Positions 31,489-41,720 of a stretch of 64,000 bases of DNA are shown in pieces; the stretch's first letter is position 1; each line of letters opens with the position of its first letter. The notes beneath the pieces are model-generated. The model searched no databases and was not told the DNA's origin. It saw nothing but the letters and a program-made list of their open reading frames with translations. Position numbers and translations under genes: made by a program. Source of the stretch: JBBDJB01 sp040880125 (GTDB taxonomy: Bacteria > Planctomycetota > Planctomycetia > Pirellulales > JBBDJB01); NCBI GenBank assembly GCA_040880125.1, contig JBBDJB010000049.1:1-64000 (forward strand), written 5' to 3'.

Positions 31489-33201
31489 ATGGGCCGCCCC
31501 GTTTTATGTTCCCTACTTCGCGATAGTGATTCACACGTGTCGAAGCTGCCGCGCGGCAATCCGCCCGTGCTCGTCATCGGTGCAGGGCCGGTTGGGCTGA
31601 CTCTGGCCTGCGAATTGTTGCGCCGCGATATCGAGTGCCGCGTCATCGACGCGGCCGAGGGGCCAACTCCGCCCGAACAGTCGCGGGCGCTGGCCGTGCA
31701 TGCGCGCACTTTGGAAGTGTTTGACGACATCGCCATCGCCCAACGGCTCGTGCAAAACGGCCGGCAGCTTCGCGCGATTAACGCGTATGAAGCAGGGCGG
31801 CGAATCGCGCGATTTGAACTCGACTTCCACGGCGTCGGAACCTCATATCCCTACTTGCTCGTGTTGTCGCAGGGCAAGACCGAGCGTTTCCTCATCGATC
31901 GCATTGAGGAGCTGGGAGGGCAGGTCGAGTGGAACACGCAGCTATCTGCGTTGCGTCAGGATCAAGAGGAAGTCGTCGCCACGCTGGCGACATCAGCCGA
32001 CGAGGATCATCAGGTGCGTGCCGCGTGGCTGGCGGGTTGCGACGGCGCGCACAGTGCGGTCCGGCACGCTCTTGGTCTCGCCTTCGAGGGCGCGGAATAT
32101 CAAGAGACGTTTCTACTTGCGGATTTGAGTGTGGACTGGCAGTTCATTCAAAGCGAGGCGCATATGCTGCTGACCAGCGGAGGGCTGCTTCCCGCGATTC
32201 CCCTGCCCGAGCCGGGGCGCTGGCGGCTGATCGATGCGACTGGCGCACCAGAGCTGCGCGATCCACAAGCGATCGTGGCGCGGTTCGAGCAACTCGTCGA
32301 GGCGGCCGGCCTCCCGAAATCGAGCCTCACCGACCCGAGTTGGGCGGCCAGCTTTCGCATCCATCGCCGCACCGTCGAGCAGTTTCGCATAGGGCGCTGC
32401 TTCCTGCTGGGCGATGCCGCCCACGTCCACAGCCCGGTCGGCGGCCAGGGCATGAACATCGGTGTTCAGGACGCTTACAATCTCGGCTGGAAACTCGCCA
32501 TGGTGCTTCAGCGTCGGGCAGGCCCGGAGTTGCTCGATTCCTATGACCTGGAGCGGCGTCCCGTCGCATTGGCAGTCCGCCGCGGGACGGACCGCGCCAC
32601 GCGTGTCATCACGCTTCGCAATCCGATTCTGCGCATTGCGAGAAAGTACCTCGCGGCGTGGCTGTCGAAGCGAACCATTGTCCGGCGGCGGATGACGCGG
32701 CAACTTTCGCAATTGGGCGTCGGCTATCCCCGCAGCTCGGTTGTCGACAGGCGCCCCCACGGCAGGTCACGCGGCCTGGCGGTGAGGCCGGGCGATCGCT
32801 TTCCCGACGCCACATTGCTGCAACCCGAGACTCGCGAGCCGGTGCGCCTCTTGGCCTGTTTGGGGAAACGGCATCGGGTGATCTTCTTTTCCGGATCTCA
32901 GCCGGGTGAGGCCGCCGCCGCGTCACAGATCGCCAAAGAGCTCCTAGATGAACGACCACAACTCGGCCAGGACGCTTTCGACTTGTATGGGATCATCCCG
33001 GAGGAATCCGCCTCCTCGATCCGCGAGTGGGCGGGCAACATTTTGATCGATCCCGGCGGCCGATTCCATCAATCCTTGGGCATCCAGCGATCTGCCTTGT
33101 ACCTCGTTCGGCCCGATGGCTACGTTGCCTACTGCGGGCAACCGGCATCTTCCGCCGGGCTGATCCGTTTCTGGCAACGCACGTACATACCGCCCGGCTA
33201 A
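31489..33201 (+). CDS. FAD-dependent aromatic monooxygenase (PheA/TfdB type)
   Basis: 570 residues. The FAD-binding GxGxxG motif is VLVIGAGPVGLTLACELLRR near the N-terminus. The second signature DG is in WLAGCDGAHSAVRHALG, and GDAAHVHSPVGGQGMNIGVQDAYNLGWKLA is the late FAD motif (GDAAH...GQGMN). The C-terminal 170 residues form a thioredoxin-like domain, as in phenol hydroxylase-type enzymes. It should hydroxylate a phenolic or related ring using NAD(P)H. An in-frame GTG at 31537 is an alternative start, since the first 16 residues look unrelated. It converges with the lipoprotein gene. Confidence 0.88.
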   Translation: MGRPVLCSLLRDSDSHVSKLPRGNPPVLVIGAGPVGLTLACELLRRDIECRVIDAAEGPTPPEQSRALAVHARTLEVFDDIAIAQRLVQNGRQLRAINAYEAGRRIARFELDFHGVGTSYPYLLVLSQGKTERFLIDRIEELGGQVEWNTQLSALRQDQEEVVATLATSADEDHQVRAAWLAGCDGAHSAVRHALGLAFEGAEYQETFLLADLSVDWQFIQSEAHMLLTSGGLLPAIPLPEPGRWRLIDATGAPELRDPQAIVARFEQLVEAAGLPKSSLTDPSWAASFRIHRRTVEQFRIGRCFLLGDAAHVHSPVGGQGMNIGVQDAYNLGWKLAMVLQRRAGPELLDSYDLERRPVALAVRRGTDRATRVITLRNPILRIARKYLAAWLSKRTIVRRRMTRQLSQLGVGYPRSSVVDRRPHGRSRGLAVRPGDRFPDATLLQPETREPVRLLACLGKRHRVIFFSGSQPGEAAAASQIAKELLDERPQLGQDAFDLYGIIPEESASSIREWAGNILIDPGGRFHQSLGIQRSALYLVRPDGYVAYCGQPASSAGLIRFWQRTYIPPG

Positions 33202-33413
33202 GCAAGGCGACACGCCGCGCGAGCACGACGTACCGCTGAGCACGTCGTACGCTGCGGGTTCTCCACAGTCCCCCGCGCGGGGCGCCAGCGCCGCGCAGAG
33301 TACGGCGTTGCACGACAAGCGTGCGATCTTGTAGCGAAGCGCAGACCGCTTTAACTTGCAGATGAGGCGCACCGCGTATCGTGGCCAAATTGGATGCCTT
33401 GCCACCGCATCCG

Positions 33414-34076
33414 TTACCGCGCGGCCGTGGCGTCGATGGCGAAATCCAGATGGGGATCGTGGGCGTAGAAGTGACGCGCGATCTGCTCGGAGAGGACGGT
33501 GACGTACTTGCGATGGAATCGATCCAGCGTCGTTTCATGCACGGGTACGCCGCTGTTGACAGGGTAGAGGACTTCTCCCAGGGGCTTTTCCCACACCATC
33601 TCGCCGCCTTGCGTCATGTCGTAGACCGACAGTTGCACCTCGGCGTGCCCCTGGTAAAGCGTCTGGCCCTTGTAGAGATCGAAATCCGCCAGCTCGATGT
33701 GTACCACCATGTCGGCGTCGACCGCCTGGGCCAGCTCTTTAAAGTCCTCGCCGTCGCTGGCGTCGAACCAGTTGTCCACGTCGGCCGGGTTCACCACGTC
33801 GATGTCCTTGACGTTCGTGTCCAGCAACCGGCCCACCTGCCGGGAGAGATCGCGAGGCGCGCTGGCATGGCTGAACTCATACGACGAGGGCGGACGGCAA
33901 ACGACAACCACTCGCTTGCCGACCAGTTCCGTGCACTCCGCCGGCACGTCGCCCGCCCCCGCGGCATAGAACACCGTGGCCAGAAGCCGATGGCAACCGG
34001 CCGAAGGGATCAGCATGAGCACGATCAAAAGCGAAGCATACGACCAGACGCGAACAGGCTGCTGAGAACGATCCAT
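33414..34076 (-). CDS. lipoprotein of unknown function
   Basis: 221 residues from the ATG at 34076, chosen because GAGGAGAAG lies just upstream; an earlier in-frame start adds 44 atypical residues. The signal peptide SYASLLIVLMLIPSAGC is a lipobox ending in the Cys to be lipidated. The mature part has mixed alpha/beta pattern (KRVVVVCRPPSSYEFSHAS, VDADMVVHIELADFDLYKG). Similar proteins occur widely in planctomycetes without a known role. Likely anchored in the outer or inner membrane facing the periplasm. Confidence 0.75.
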   Translation of the reverse strand: MDRSQQPVRVWSYASLLIVLMLIPSAGCHRLLATVFYAAGAGDVPAECTELVGKRVVVVCRPPSSYEFSHASAPRDLSRQVGRLLDTNVKDIDVVNPADVDNWFDASDGEDFKELAQAVDADMVVHIELADFDLYKGQTLYQGHAEVQLSVYDMTQGGEMVWEKPLGEVLYPVNSGVPVHETTLDRFHRKYVTVLSEQIARHFYAHDPHLDFAIDATAAR

Positions 34077-34180
34077 CGCTTCTCCTCGCAAGCACAGGAT
34101 AAGTAGTTCAACGCGCCGCACCACGGAGAACTTCCTGTTCTCCCGCCTGACGCGGTGGTATTTCTTCTTCGAGCAGAGCC

Positions 34181-34633
34181 TCAACCGCTCCAATACCGCC
34201 ACAGCCAATCGAGCAGCGTCACGGCACCGATGAGAACGCCGACCGAAATGCCCACACGCTGCTCAGGAGCGAAAATCCACCAGCGGCCCCGAAGGGCCGA
34301 AACCAACAGCCATGGCGCTGCCAACAAGGCCGATAACCCCAACAGCGTGCCGCCCAGGTTGGACTGCACGGCCTCAAGAACATTCCCACGAACCAGATGA
34401 GCCCATGATGTCGTCATCCCGCAGGATGGACACCGCATACCGAAAAGCGCCGTGAACGTGCAGGGCGGTAGTCCCAACTGCCGATGCGTGCCGAAACCGC
34501 TAGGGCTCGGGTCGAGCACCCCGGCCACCGCCAACAACACGAAAAGTCCCACCCCAAGTGCGGCCAGCAGGACGCGCGTCGGTCCGCCGAGCCGAACGGG
34601 TTGCCGCGGGTCGCTGTACGTCACGTCGGCCAT
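34181..34633 (-). CDS. DUF2752 membrane protein
   Basis: About 150 residues from the ATG at 34633. It has the DUF2752 core: LPPCTFTALFGMRCPSCGMT, with the Cys pair CPSCG, then TSWAHLVRGNVLEAVQSN, between membrane helices near the N-terminus, centre and C-terminus. The conserved CP-x-CG and small-protein layout fit the family well. Function is unknown. Confidence 0.88.
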   Translation of the reverse strand: MADVTYSDPRQPVRLGGPTRVLLAALGVGLFVLLAVAGVLDPSPSGFGTHRQLGLPPCTFTALFGMRCPSCGMTTSWAHLVRGNVLEAVQSNLGGTLLGLSALLAAPWLLVSALRGRWWIFAPEQRVGISVGVLIGAVTLLDWLWRYWSG

Positions 34634-34743
34634 CAAAAGTCGGGGCAGAAGATTAACGACTTGCTCTGGTCCGAGCAAGAGCGATTCGCCGCTGCGAAGA
34701 CTACACCAAAAGCAGGCGAGCCGCGTTCGCCAACAGGGGAGGT

Positions 34744-35577
34744 TTAACGCGACTGCGGTTCCGCTTCGCCAGCCGGCTCGGCCAGTTCCTCCAAGTCAGC
34801 CTCCCTGACGCATATCCGCTCAATGCGCGTCGCGCGGCCGGTCTGCTCGTCCAATTCTATCACGGTGCCGCTCAGTCGCACGTCGCCGGCGGCCACTTCG
34901 AAATAGGTCGGATTGAACGTCAGGGTCGTCTCCATGACCCGATCGACGCGGCGGCCCAGAATGCTGTCATGTGGGCCCGTCATGCCGACATCGCACTGGA
35001 AGGCGGTTCCACCCGGCAAAACGCACTCGTCGGCGGTCGGGACGTGCGTGTGCGTTCCCAGCACCGCCGTGACGCGGCCGTCCAGGTATCGGCCCATCAA
35101 CTGCATTTCGCTGGTCGCTTCGGCGTGAAAATCAACCAGCACGGCCTTCACGTCCTTGGGTAAATTCGCCAGCACACGGTCTGCGGCTCGCCAGGGGCAA
35201 TCGACCGACTTCATGAACAGTCGGCCCAGGGCACACATAACGGCGACCTGCGTGCCGTTACGAGCCGTGAGGATCATATGATCCTTGCCCGGAGCCTCCT
35301 CGGGGAGATTGGCCGGCTTGACGATGTTCGGCCGCGACTCGAGCGTCTGGATGATCTCGCGCCGCCGGTAGATGTGGTCGCCCAGCGTAATGCCATCCAC
35401 CCCGGCAGAGACCAGCGCGTGATAGATGGCCGGCGTCAGTCCGGAGCCGCCGGCGGCGTTTTCCGCATTCGCCACCACCAGGTCCAGCCGCTGCTGTTTG
35501 ATGAGTCCGGCTGTGGCGCGCACGACGATGTCGCGCCCCGGTTTTCCCACCACGTCGCCGATCATCAGAATCCGCAC
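34744..35577 (-). CDS. ymdB: YmdB-type metallophosphoesterase (TIGR00282)
   Basis: 277 residues. Motifs for a binuclear metal site are GDVVGKPGRD at the start, NAENAAGGSGLT, GITLGDHIY, VDFHAEATSE, and GTHTHVPTADE near the middle. YmdB is a cyclic-nucleotide phosphodiesterase influencing RNase Y-dependent mRNA pools in Bacillus. It follows rny by 79 bp on the same strand, the conserved rny-ymdB arrangement, so the two are likely co-transcribed. Confidence 0.93.
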   Translation of the reverse strand: MRILMIGDVVGKPGRDIVVRATAGLIKQQRLDLVVANAENAAGGSGLTPAIYHALVSAGVDGITLGDHIYRRREIIQTLESRPNIVKPANLPEEAPGKDHMILTARNGTQVAVMCALGRLFMKSVDCPWRAADRVLANLPKDVKAVLVDFHAEATSEMQLMGRYLDGRVTAVLGTHTHVPTADECVLPGGTAFQCDVGMTGPHDSILGRRVDRVMETTLTFNPTYFEVAAGDVRLSGTVIELDEQTGRATRIERICVREADLEELAEPAGEAEPQSR

Positions 35578-35656
35578 GAAAACTTCGTCTTTCTCAACAA
35601 GCGGGCGTGTGTTCCTGGCGAATCGGAAACTTCGCCGGGACGTTCTGCTCCGCTTG

Positions 35657-37207
35657 CTAATGCGCCAACTCGGTGATGCGGGTCTCTCGCAACACGGTAA
35701 CTTTGATTTCCCCGGGATAGGTGAGCTGCTGTTCGCATGCCCGGGCGATATCGCGGCATATCTTGGCCGCCGTCTCGTCGGTGGTCGCCTTGGCGTTGGC
35801 GATCACCCGCAGTTCACGTCCCGCTTGGATGGCAAAGGCCTGCGAGACTCCGTCGAAGGCCGTGGCGATCGATTCAAGATCCTCCATCCGCTTGATGTAG
35901 CGGTCGAGCGACTCGCGACGTGCGCCCGGCCGCGACGCGCTGCATGCATCCGCAGTAGCGCATAGTACCGTGTACGGCATATCGATGCGAATATCGTCGT
36001 GGTGCCCCAGGGCGGCGTGCACAATCTCAGGCTTTTCACCGTACCGCTTCAGCAGGTCGGCGCCGATCTTCGGGTGGCCACCTTCCATGTCATGGTCGGC
36101 GGCCTTACCGATATCGTGCAGCAAACCACAACGGCGAGCCAGTTTGCCGTTCAATCCCATCTCGTCGGCCAGCATTCCGGTAAGGAAGGCCACCTCGATC
36201 GAATGTCGTAGCACGTTCTGGCTATAGCTGGTGCGGAAGTAGAGTCGCCCCAGCAGGTGTATCACCCGCTCGTGCAAGCCGTGGACGTCCGCCTCCTGGG
36301 CGGCTTCTTCACCCTTCTTCTGGATGAATCGCTCCATCTCGGTCTGGGTCTGCTCGACCACCTGCTCAATGCGGCCTGGGTGGATTCGGCCGTCGGCAAT
36401 TAGCTTGTCGAGCGCCATGCGGGCCACCTCGCGCCGCACCGGGTCGAAGGCGCTCACAATCACCACGCCCGGCGTGTCGTCGATAATCACGTCGACACCG
36501 GTCGCCTTCTCGATCGCCCGAATGTTGCGACCTTCGCGGCCAATGATGCGGCCCTTCATCTCGTCGTTGGGTATGTCCACCGTGCTGGTGGTCGAGTCGG
36601 CGGTGTGCGCAGCGGCGAACCGCTGGATCGAGGTGAGCAAGATGTCCCGCGTTCGGGCCTCGCAGATCTGCTCAAGCGTGGCCTCGTGCTTTTGAATCAA
36701 GGATCCCTGCTCGTGCGTCAGCTCCGTGTCTAGCTGTTCCAGAAGCTGACGCGTAGCCTCTTCGAGAGTCAGCCCGCTGATCTGATGCAGCTTTTGCCGC
36801 TGCATGTCGAGTAGTTTCGCTAGTTCCTCGTTGCGGCGGTCAGCGTCCTCGATCCGCTCAGCCAGCTTGCGCTGACTGCTTTCTACCATCTTCTCTTGTT
36901 TGCGGAGTTGTTCGCCCCGCTGTTCCACGGCGTCGTCGCGCTTGTCGAGCTTTCGTTCCCGCTCGTGCAGTTCTTCGCGGATCTTTGCCAGCGCGGCTTC
37001 GCCTTCGGCTCGCTGGCGAAGGGCCGACTCCTTGATCTCGAGTTCGGCCTCCTTGCGTCGAGATGAGGCCTCGATTTCCGCCCGTTCGATGATCTGCCGG
37101 GCGTCCTTCTCGGCGTCCTTTTTTCTCAAATAGTCCAGCAGCTTGACCGCGACCGCACCGAGGACAACCGCGAAGACAATCAGGACGATTTCAGTCAGGT
37201 AGGGCAT
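35657..37207 (-). CDS. rny: ribonuclease Y
   Basis: 516 residues from the ATG at 37207; a longer frame up to 37306 would put 33 polar residues ahead of the membrane anchor. Order: N-terminal membrane helix (MPYLTEIVLIVFAVVLGAVA), long coiled coil (about 25-190) with RNase Y-type EREKLDKR-like repeats, KH domain (KGRIIGREGRNIRAIEKATG), then HD domain (LARRCGLLHDIGKA) and C-terminal region. It is the membrane-bound endoribonuclease that starts mRNA decay. Length matches the family (about 520). Next gene is ymdB. Confidence 0.96.
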   Translation of the reverse strand: MPYLTEIVLIVFAVVLGAVAVKLLDYLRKKDAEKDARQIIERAEIEASSRRKEAELEIKESALRQRAEGEAALAKIREELHERERKLDKRDDAVEQRGEQLRKQEKMVESSQRKLAERIEDADRRNEELAKLLDMQRQKLHQISGLTLEEATRQLLEQLDTELTHEQGSLIQKHEATLEQICEARTRDILLTSIQRFAAAHTADSTTSTVDIPNDEMKGRIIGREGRNIRAIEKATGVDVIIDDTPGVVIVSAFDPVRREVARMALDKLIADGRIHPGRIEQVVEQTQTEMERFIQKKGEEAAQEADVHGLHERVIHLLGRLYFRTSYSQNVLRHSIEVAFLTGMLADEMGLNGKLARRCGLLHDIGKAADHDMEGGHPKIGADLLKRYGEKPEIVHAALGHHDDIRIDMPYTVLCATADACSASRPGARRESLDRYIKRMEDLESIATAFDGVSQAFAIQAGRELRVIANAKATTDETAAKICRDIARACEQQLTYPGEIKVTVLRETRITELAH

Positions 37208-38132
37208 ATGGCTAGTTTCCCTGCTCGCCGTGCTGTCGGGCGGTGGCCGAGCCTTTGCGCGCAGCTCGACAAGCGGCACGCGACCGCCCGTCGCATCACT
37301 CCGCAAAAGGTCGTCAGCGGGAACAAGCCGTACTCAGAGGAGAACGGTGACGGGTACGCCGCGAATTGGGCGTACTACTCCGATCGAATCGAAACGCGGC
37401 AGAAGAAACTCAGCCGGCAAGCAGGTGCTGCTTCGAAATCGCCCGAGCCAGGCCCCAAATTTTCACTCGGGTCGGTGGAATACCGCTACCATGCAGAATC
37501 GCCGACAGAGCACGTCCAGCCAAGGCCGGACACACATACATCCAGCTCGTACCGAAACACCTGCCGGACCACGACGTGGCGCGGGCGGATCTCGCGGGAG
37601 CGGCCACGCGGCCTGGTGGCCGAGTGGCACTGGATTTCCAGGGGGAGGATATCCGGGCCGCTGCACAGGCAGCACCCCAAAGCACTCGCACGATGAGGAT
37701 CAGCCAATCCATCGTCGTAACTCCAAACCCCGGAAAAAGCTGGTTCTTACTACCGGAAACAGATCAGATCGGAGTACTCGTCATCCGGTCCCTTGGGCAG
37801 GCTGTCCGCTTCGGCGACCGCCGAAGGCACAGTGCGTCAATTGGACACGGTGCATTCAACATTGCTCCGCTGGCTAGCCCTGCTCCCCATTCGGCAAATC
37901 GCCAAGGTGCCGGTACTGGCCAACGCTGCATCGTACCACAGTCGCTGACTGGTGAAAACGGTACTCCAGCCGGGCCGCTCGCAATCTTCGGACGCCGCGA
38001 CCACTGGTCGCGATCAGGCAAGCCACGCCCTTTAACGTGGCTGGGCCATTGCCGGGGACGGTATGGCCGTGGTGCGGCCGGGCGGTCCCCGCACTCGCCA
38101 AAACGGCTAAAATGGGGCGCCGAGAGACGCCA
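37208..38132. other. 925-bp divergent stretch without a supported gene
   Basis: Lies between rny (minus) and tilS (plus). Overlapping open frames exist on both strands but their translations are rich in Arg, Ser and Pro and lack ribosome sites or domains. A GGCCAC/GGTGGCC hairpin sits near 37600-37620. It may hold a structured RNA or a decayed gene; I found no RNase P, tmRNA, SRP or 6S hallmark. Confidence 0.4.
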
Positions 38133-39149
38133 ATGCCTTCGCTTCACGAATTCGAACTCCGACTGGCCGCTGCATGGCCACCCCAGCGGTGGCGTGATCT
38201 GACGGTACTCGTCGGCGTATCCGGAGGCCCGGACAGCGTGGCCCTGTTGCGGGCGCTCTGCGCCGTGGGGAGTTCAGCGGGGCAGGGGACCGGGAAGGTC
38301 GTCGCCGCCCATGTTCACCATGGGCTGCGGCATGAAGATGCCGATCTCGACCGGTCTCTAGTCGCTCAACTTTGCCGTCAGCTCGATCTGCCATTGGAGG
38401 TCCGGCGTGTGAATGTGGCGGAACTGGCCGCCGCTGAGGGAGATGGCGTAGAAGCCGCCGCCCGAAAGCTTCGTTACGGATGTTTCGAGGAGATGGCCGA
38501 AGCCTGCGGCGCCCGATATGTGGCAACTGCTCACACCGCGGACGACCAGGCCGAAACGATACTGCACCGCATCGTGCGGGGTACCGGAATCGCCGGCCTG
38601 GCGGGCATTCCCCGCGTGCGGCGGCTCACGCCGGCGCTGACGCTGATTCGCCCGCTGCTGGACGTGCGGCGCAGCGAAGTGATCGACTATCTTGACTCCA
38701 TCCGGCAGCCGTACCGCGAGGATCGCACGAACCGGGATACGCGCTTCACGCGAAATCGCATCCGGCACGACCTCTTACCCAAGCTGGCGGCCGAGTACCA
38801 CGGCAAAGTGACCGAGGCATTGCTGCGGCTCGGGCAGATGGCCGGCGAAGCGCAGGCCGTGATCGGGCGGCAGGTGGACGAGTTGACCAGCGCAGCCGTC
38901 GACTGCTCGGAAGGGGGGGCGCTCCGCTTCGACTCCACGCTCCTAGCCGACCAGCCGCGCTACCTGGTCCGGGAGGTGATCGTGGCGGCCTGGCGGGAGA
39001 ACGGTTGGCCACGGCGGGCGATGGGTTATGCGCAGTGGGATCGGCTGGCGGATTTATTAATCGCGGGCGTCGCCAGCCCGGCAGAGACGCTGCCTGGCGG
39101 CATTGTCGCCCGACACGATGGCGAGCGGCTCGTTCTGAGCCGCGCCTAG
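38133..39149 (+). CDS. tilS: tRNA(Ile)-lysidine synthase
   Basis: 338 residues. The PP-loop ATP site VGVSGGPDSVALL is near residue 25, with VAAHVHHGLRHEDADLD and ATAHTADDQAETILHRIVRGTG, all standard TilS. It modifies C34 of tRNA-Ile(CAU) to lysidine, an essential step. The C-terminal part is shorter than in E. coli (about 430), in line with a reduced C-terminal domain. The ATG at 38133 has GAGAG 6 nt upstream; one at 38112 is possible. It converges on tsaD. Confidence 0.94.
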   Translation: MPSLHEFELRLAAAWPPQRWRDLTVLVGVSGGPDSVALLRALCAVGSSAGQGTGKVVAAHVHHGLRHEDADLDRSLVAQLCRQLDLPLEVRRVNVAELAAAEGDGVEAAARKLRYGCFEEMAEACGARYVATAHTADDQAETILHRIVRGTGIAGLAGIPRVRRLTPALTLIRPLLDVRRSEVIDYLDSIRQPYREDRTNRDTRFTRNRIRHDLLPKLAAEYHGKVTEALLRLGQMAGEAQAVIGRQVDELTSAAVDCSEGGALRFDSTLLADQPRYLVREVIVAAWRENGWPRRAMGYAQWDRLADLLIAGVASPAETLPGGIVARHDGERLVLSRA

Positions 39150-39170
39150 CTTGCGCCATCGCATCCGCGA

Positions 39171-40193
39171 TCACGCCCGCTCCAACCCGGCTACGATGTC
39201 CAGGTCCAACTCCTCGAAGAGCCCCGCCCGATAGCGTTCGACCGCGATGGCGCCCATCACTGCGTTGTCCGTGCAGAGTTTCAGCGGTGGAATGAAGACC
39301 TTGATCCCCCTTCGCTGGGCAGCCTGCTCCATCTGCGCACGGAATGGTCCATTGGCCGCGACGCCGCCGCCGACGCAGAGGATGCCGATGCCACAACGCT
39401 CGAGAGCGTGCTCCGCCTTACCAACCAGGCAATCGATCACCGCCTGTTGGAAACTCGCCGCCACGTCGCAGACTTCCTGCCGGTCGAGATCGAGGCGGCT
39501 AAAATCAACCTTGCCCGCACCCGCCAGATGGTATCGAACGGCGGTTTTCAGGCCGCTGAAGCTGAAGTCGAGCCGGTCCCTGTCATCCAAGAGCGCGCGG
39601 GGAAAGCGATACTTGGCCGGGTTGCCGTCACGAGCGGCTTTCTCGATCGACGGGCCGCCGGGGTACGGCAGCCGCAACATCTGGGCCACTTTGTCGAACG
39701 CCTCGCCCGCCGCGTCGTCGATCGTGCCACCGAGCAAGTGAAAATCGAGCGGTCCCTGGCACCGGTACAGGCTGGTGTGTCCGCCGCTGACGATCAGCCC
39801 CACGCAGGGAAAGACGTTCTCTCTGGCGGCAATGCGGCAGGCGTAGATGTGCGCCTGCAAGTGGTTTACCGCTAACAACGGCAACCCGGTCGCCAGGCAC
39901 AGGGTCTTGGCCGCCACCAGGCCCACCAGCAGTGAACCGGCCAGGCCCGGGGTATTAGCGACAGCAATGCCGTCCAGATCCGCGAGCGTGACTTTCGCCC
40001 GCCGTAGCGCCTCGTCAATCACCGGCAGGATCCGCTCGACATGCGCACGCGAGGCGATCTCCGGCACCACGCCGCCAAATCGCTCGTGCAACCGATCCTG
40101 CGAAGCCACAACGGATGCGAGAACTTCCAACTCATCCGTCACGACGGCGGCAGCCGTTTCGTCGCAGGTGGTCTCCAGGGTGAGCAGCTTCAT
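39171..40193 (-). CDS. tsaD: tRNA N6-threonylcarbamoyladenosine synthase subunit TsaD
   Basis: 340 residues. Family motifs: LETTCDETAAAVV at the start, VVPEIASRAHVERILPVID, VNHLQAHIYACRI with the metal-binding His pair, LIVSGGHTSLY and VGGGVAANG. It is the catalytic subunit of the complex that makes t6A37 in ANN-decoding tRNAs. Length matches the family. The gap to the upstream protease gene on the same strand is 111 bp. Confidence 0.96.
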   Translation of the reverse strand: MKLLTLETTCDETAAAVVTDELEVLASVVASQDRLHERFGGVVPEIASRAHVERILPVIDEALRRAKVTLADLDGIAVANTPGLAGSLLVGLVAAKTLCLATGLPLLAVNHLQAHIYACRIAARENVFPCVGLIVSGGHTSLYRCQGPLDFHLLGGTIDDAAGEAFDKVAQMLRLPYPGGPSIEKAARDGNPAKYRFPRALLDDRDRLDFSFSGLKTAVRYHLAGAGKVDFSRLDLDRQEVCDVAASFQQAVIDCLVGKAEHALERCGIGILCVGGGVAANGPFRAQMEQAAQRRGIKVFIPPLKLCTDNAVMGAIAVERYRAGLFEELDLDIVAGLERA

Positions 40194-40304
40194 GAGACGT
40201 GAAACTTGAATGAGCGCCGGCGAAACGCGAAGCGAGCAACGAATTGGTATGACCGTAGACCGACGATCGTTTGCACGAATAGATCATCTGCCCCGCCGCC
40301 AAGC

Positions 40305-41720
40305 TCAATCTTCGGTGGAAAGTTGCGCGACCAGGTGTTCGACGGCCTTCTGGAGTTGGCGGTCGACGAAATCACCGTCGCCATCGCCGCCTTCGCCAGC
40401 GGTGTCCTCGTCATTTTCGGCGTCTTCGTCGCTGAGTTCACCGCGGCGGACGATGTCCCGATCGTACTGAAGCTGGCTGAGCAGGCGGATTTCTTGTGGC
40501 GAAAGCCTTACTTCGAAGCCGTCGTCGGGAAGCACGCCCCACGGATCATCTTCGTCGGCGTCAGGCATCCGGTGGATATTCATTCCGCTGGGCCGCAGAT
40601 AGCTGGCGGTGGTCAGTTTTAATGCGCTGCGGCCGCCATTCAGTTCCACGACATTCTGCACGCTTCCCTTGCCCCAGGTCCGCTCACCCACAACGACCGC
40701 CCGCTTATGATCCTGCAGGCAGGCGGCCAGAATCTCGCTGGCACTGGCGCTGTAGCGGTTCACCAGCACCGCTACGGGAAAGCCGCGGAACGTGTCGTCA
40801 CGCCGGGCCTTCCAGACGTGCGGCTTCACGTTTCGCCCTTCGGTGCTGACGATCGTGCCCTCGTCGATGAACAAGTCCGAGGCTTCGATTGCCGAGGTGA
40901 GAAGTCCGCCGGGATTGAACCGTACGTCGACTACCAGCCCGGCTACCTTCTCCGCGACAAGCGTTTCCAGCACGTCACGTAGCTCGCGAACCGTCTCACG
41001 GCTGAAGGCCGTGATGCGGACATATCCGATGCGGTGCTCGGGATCGACCAGATAATTCCATGAATCATCGGCGTTGCGGCGGTCGCCCAACACCGTGGCG
41101 ACGTGCACCATCTCTCGCTTCAGAACGACGTCTTCCGGCTCACGGGCGCCGGGATGCACAACACCGATAGTAACCGTCGAATCGACCGGCCCCTTGAGCC
41201 GCTTAATCGCTTCGTCGATCGTGATGCCCTCGGTCGAAGTGCCGTCGATCTCGACGATCCGATCTCCGGCCAACAGGCCGGCACGATAGGCAGGCGACCC
41301 AACCAGCGGGCTGACGATCGTCAACTGCCCGCGCAGCATGTCGATGCGGATTCCGATGCCGCCGAACTCCTGCTCCAGGCTGGTACGAAAGCCGTCCAGT
41401 TCTTCCGGCGGGATGTAATTAGAATAGGGATCCAGCTCGCGGACGATTCCCTCGATGGCCGCTTCCATCAATTGCTGGCGGCTCACCGGCTCGACGTAGT
41501 TCCGCTCGATCTGGTCGATCGTATCGGCCAGCATCTTGTACAGTTCGAAGTATTCCTCAGCGTCCTTCGCCGAGAGCCGATTTCCCTCGCTCTCGGTTTC
41601 CGTCGCCGCCGGCGCAGGCGGCGCGCCAGGAAGATCTTGCACGGACTGCGCCCAGCCCGGACCTGCCGTGACAAGCAGTACCAGTTCCGCTAGCAAGAAT
41701 CGCCGCGCGAGTCGAAACAT
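40305..41720 (-). CDS. C-terminal processing peptidase (S41, PDZ-containing)
   Basis: 471 residues from the ATG at 41720, which has GGGAGAG 6 nt upstream; a TTG two codons earlier is less likely. Signal peptide (FLLAELVLLVTAGPGWA), N-terminal helical part, PDZ domain (FGGIGIRIDMLRGQLTIVSPL), then the S41 core with catalytic Ser in NRYSASASEILAACL and Lys in TWGKGSVQN. It cleaves proteins near their C-termini in the periplasm. The tail is Asp/Glu-rich. Confidence 0.93.
   Translation of the reverse strand: MFRLARRFLLAELVLLVTAGPGWAQSVQDLPGAPPAPAATETESEGNRLSAKDAEEYFELYKMLADTIDQIERNYVEPVSRQQLMEAAIEGIVRELDPYSNYIPPEELDGFRTSLEQEFGGIGIRIDMLRGQLTIVSPLVGSPAYRAGLLAGDRIVEIDGTSTEGITIDEAIKRLKGPVDSTVTIGVVHPGAREPEDVVLKREMVHVATVLGDRRNADDSWNYLVDPEHRIGYVRITAFSRETVRELRDVLETLVAEKVAGLVVDVRFNPGGLLTSAIEASDLFIDEGTIVSTEGRNVKPHVWKARRDDTFRGFPVAVLVNRYSASASEILAACLQDHKRAVVVGERTWGKGSVQNVVELNGGRSALKLTTASYLRPSGMNIHRMPDADEDDPWGVLPDDGFEVRLSPQEIRLLSQLQYDRDIVRRGELSDEDAENDEDTAGEGGDGDGDFVDRQLQKAVEHLVAQLSTED

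Noticed and set aside
33225..33248. Inverted repeat ACGACGT/ACGTCGT between convergent genes, considered as a terminator
   Set aside because: The arms are 7 bp with a 10-nt spacer and no T-run follows on either strand.
37366..38202. Plus-strand frame of 278 codons between rny and tilS
   Set aside because: Its composition is Arg/Pro/Ser-rich without domains, it lacks a ribosome site, and it overlaps the tilS start in another frame.
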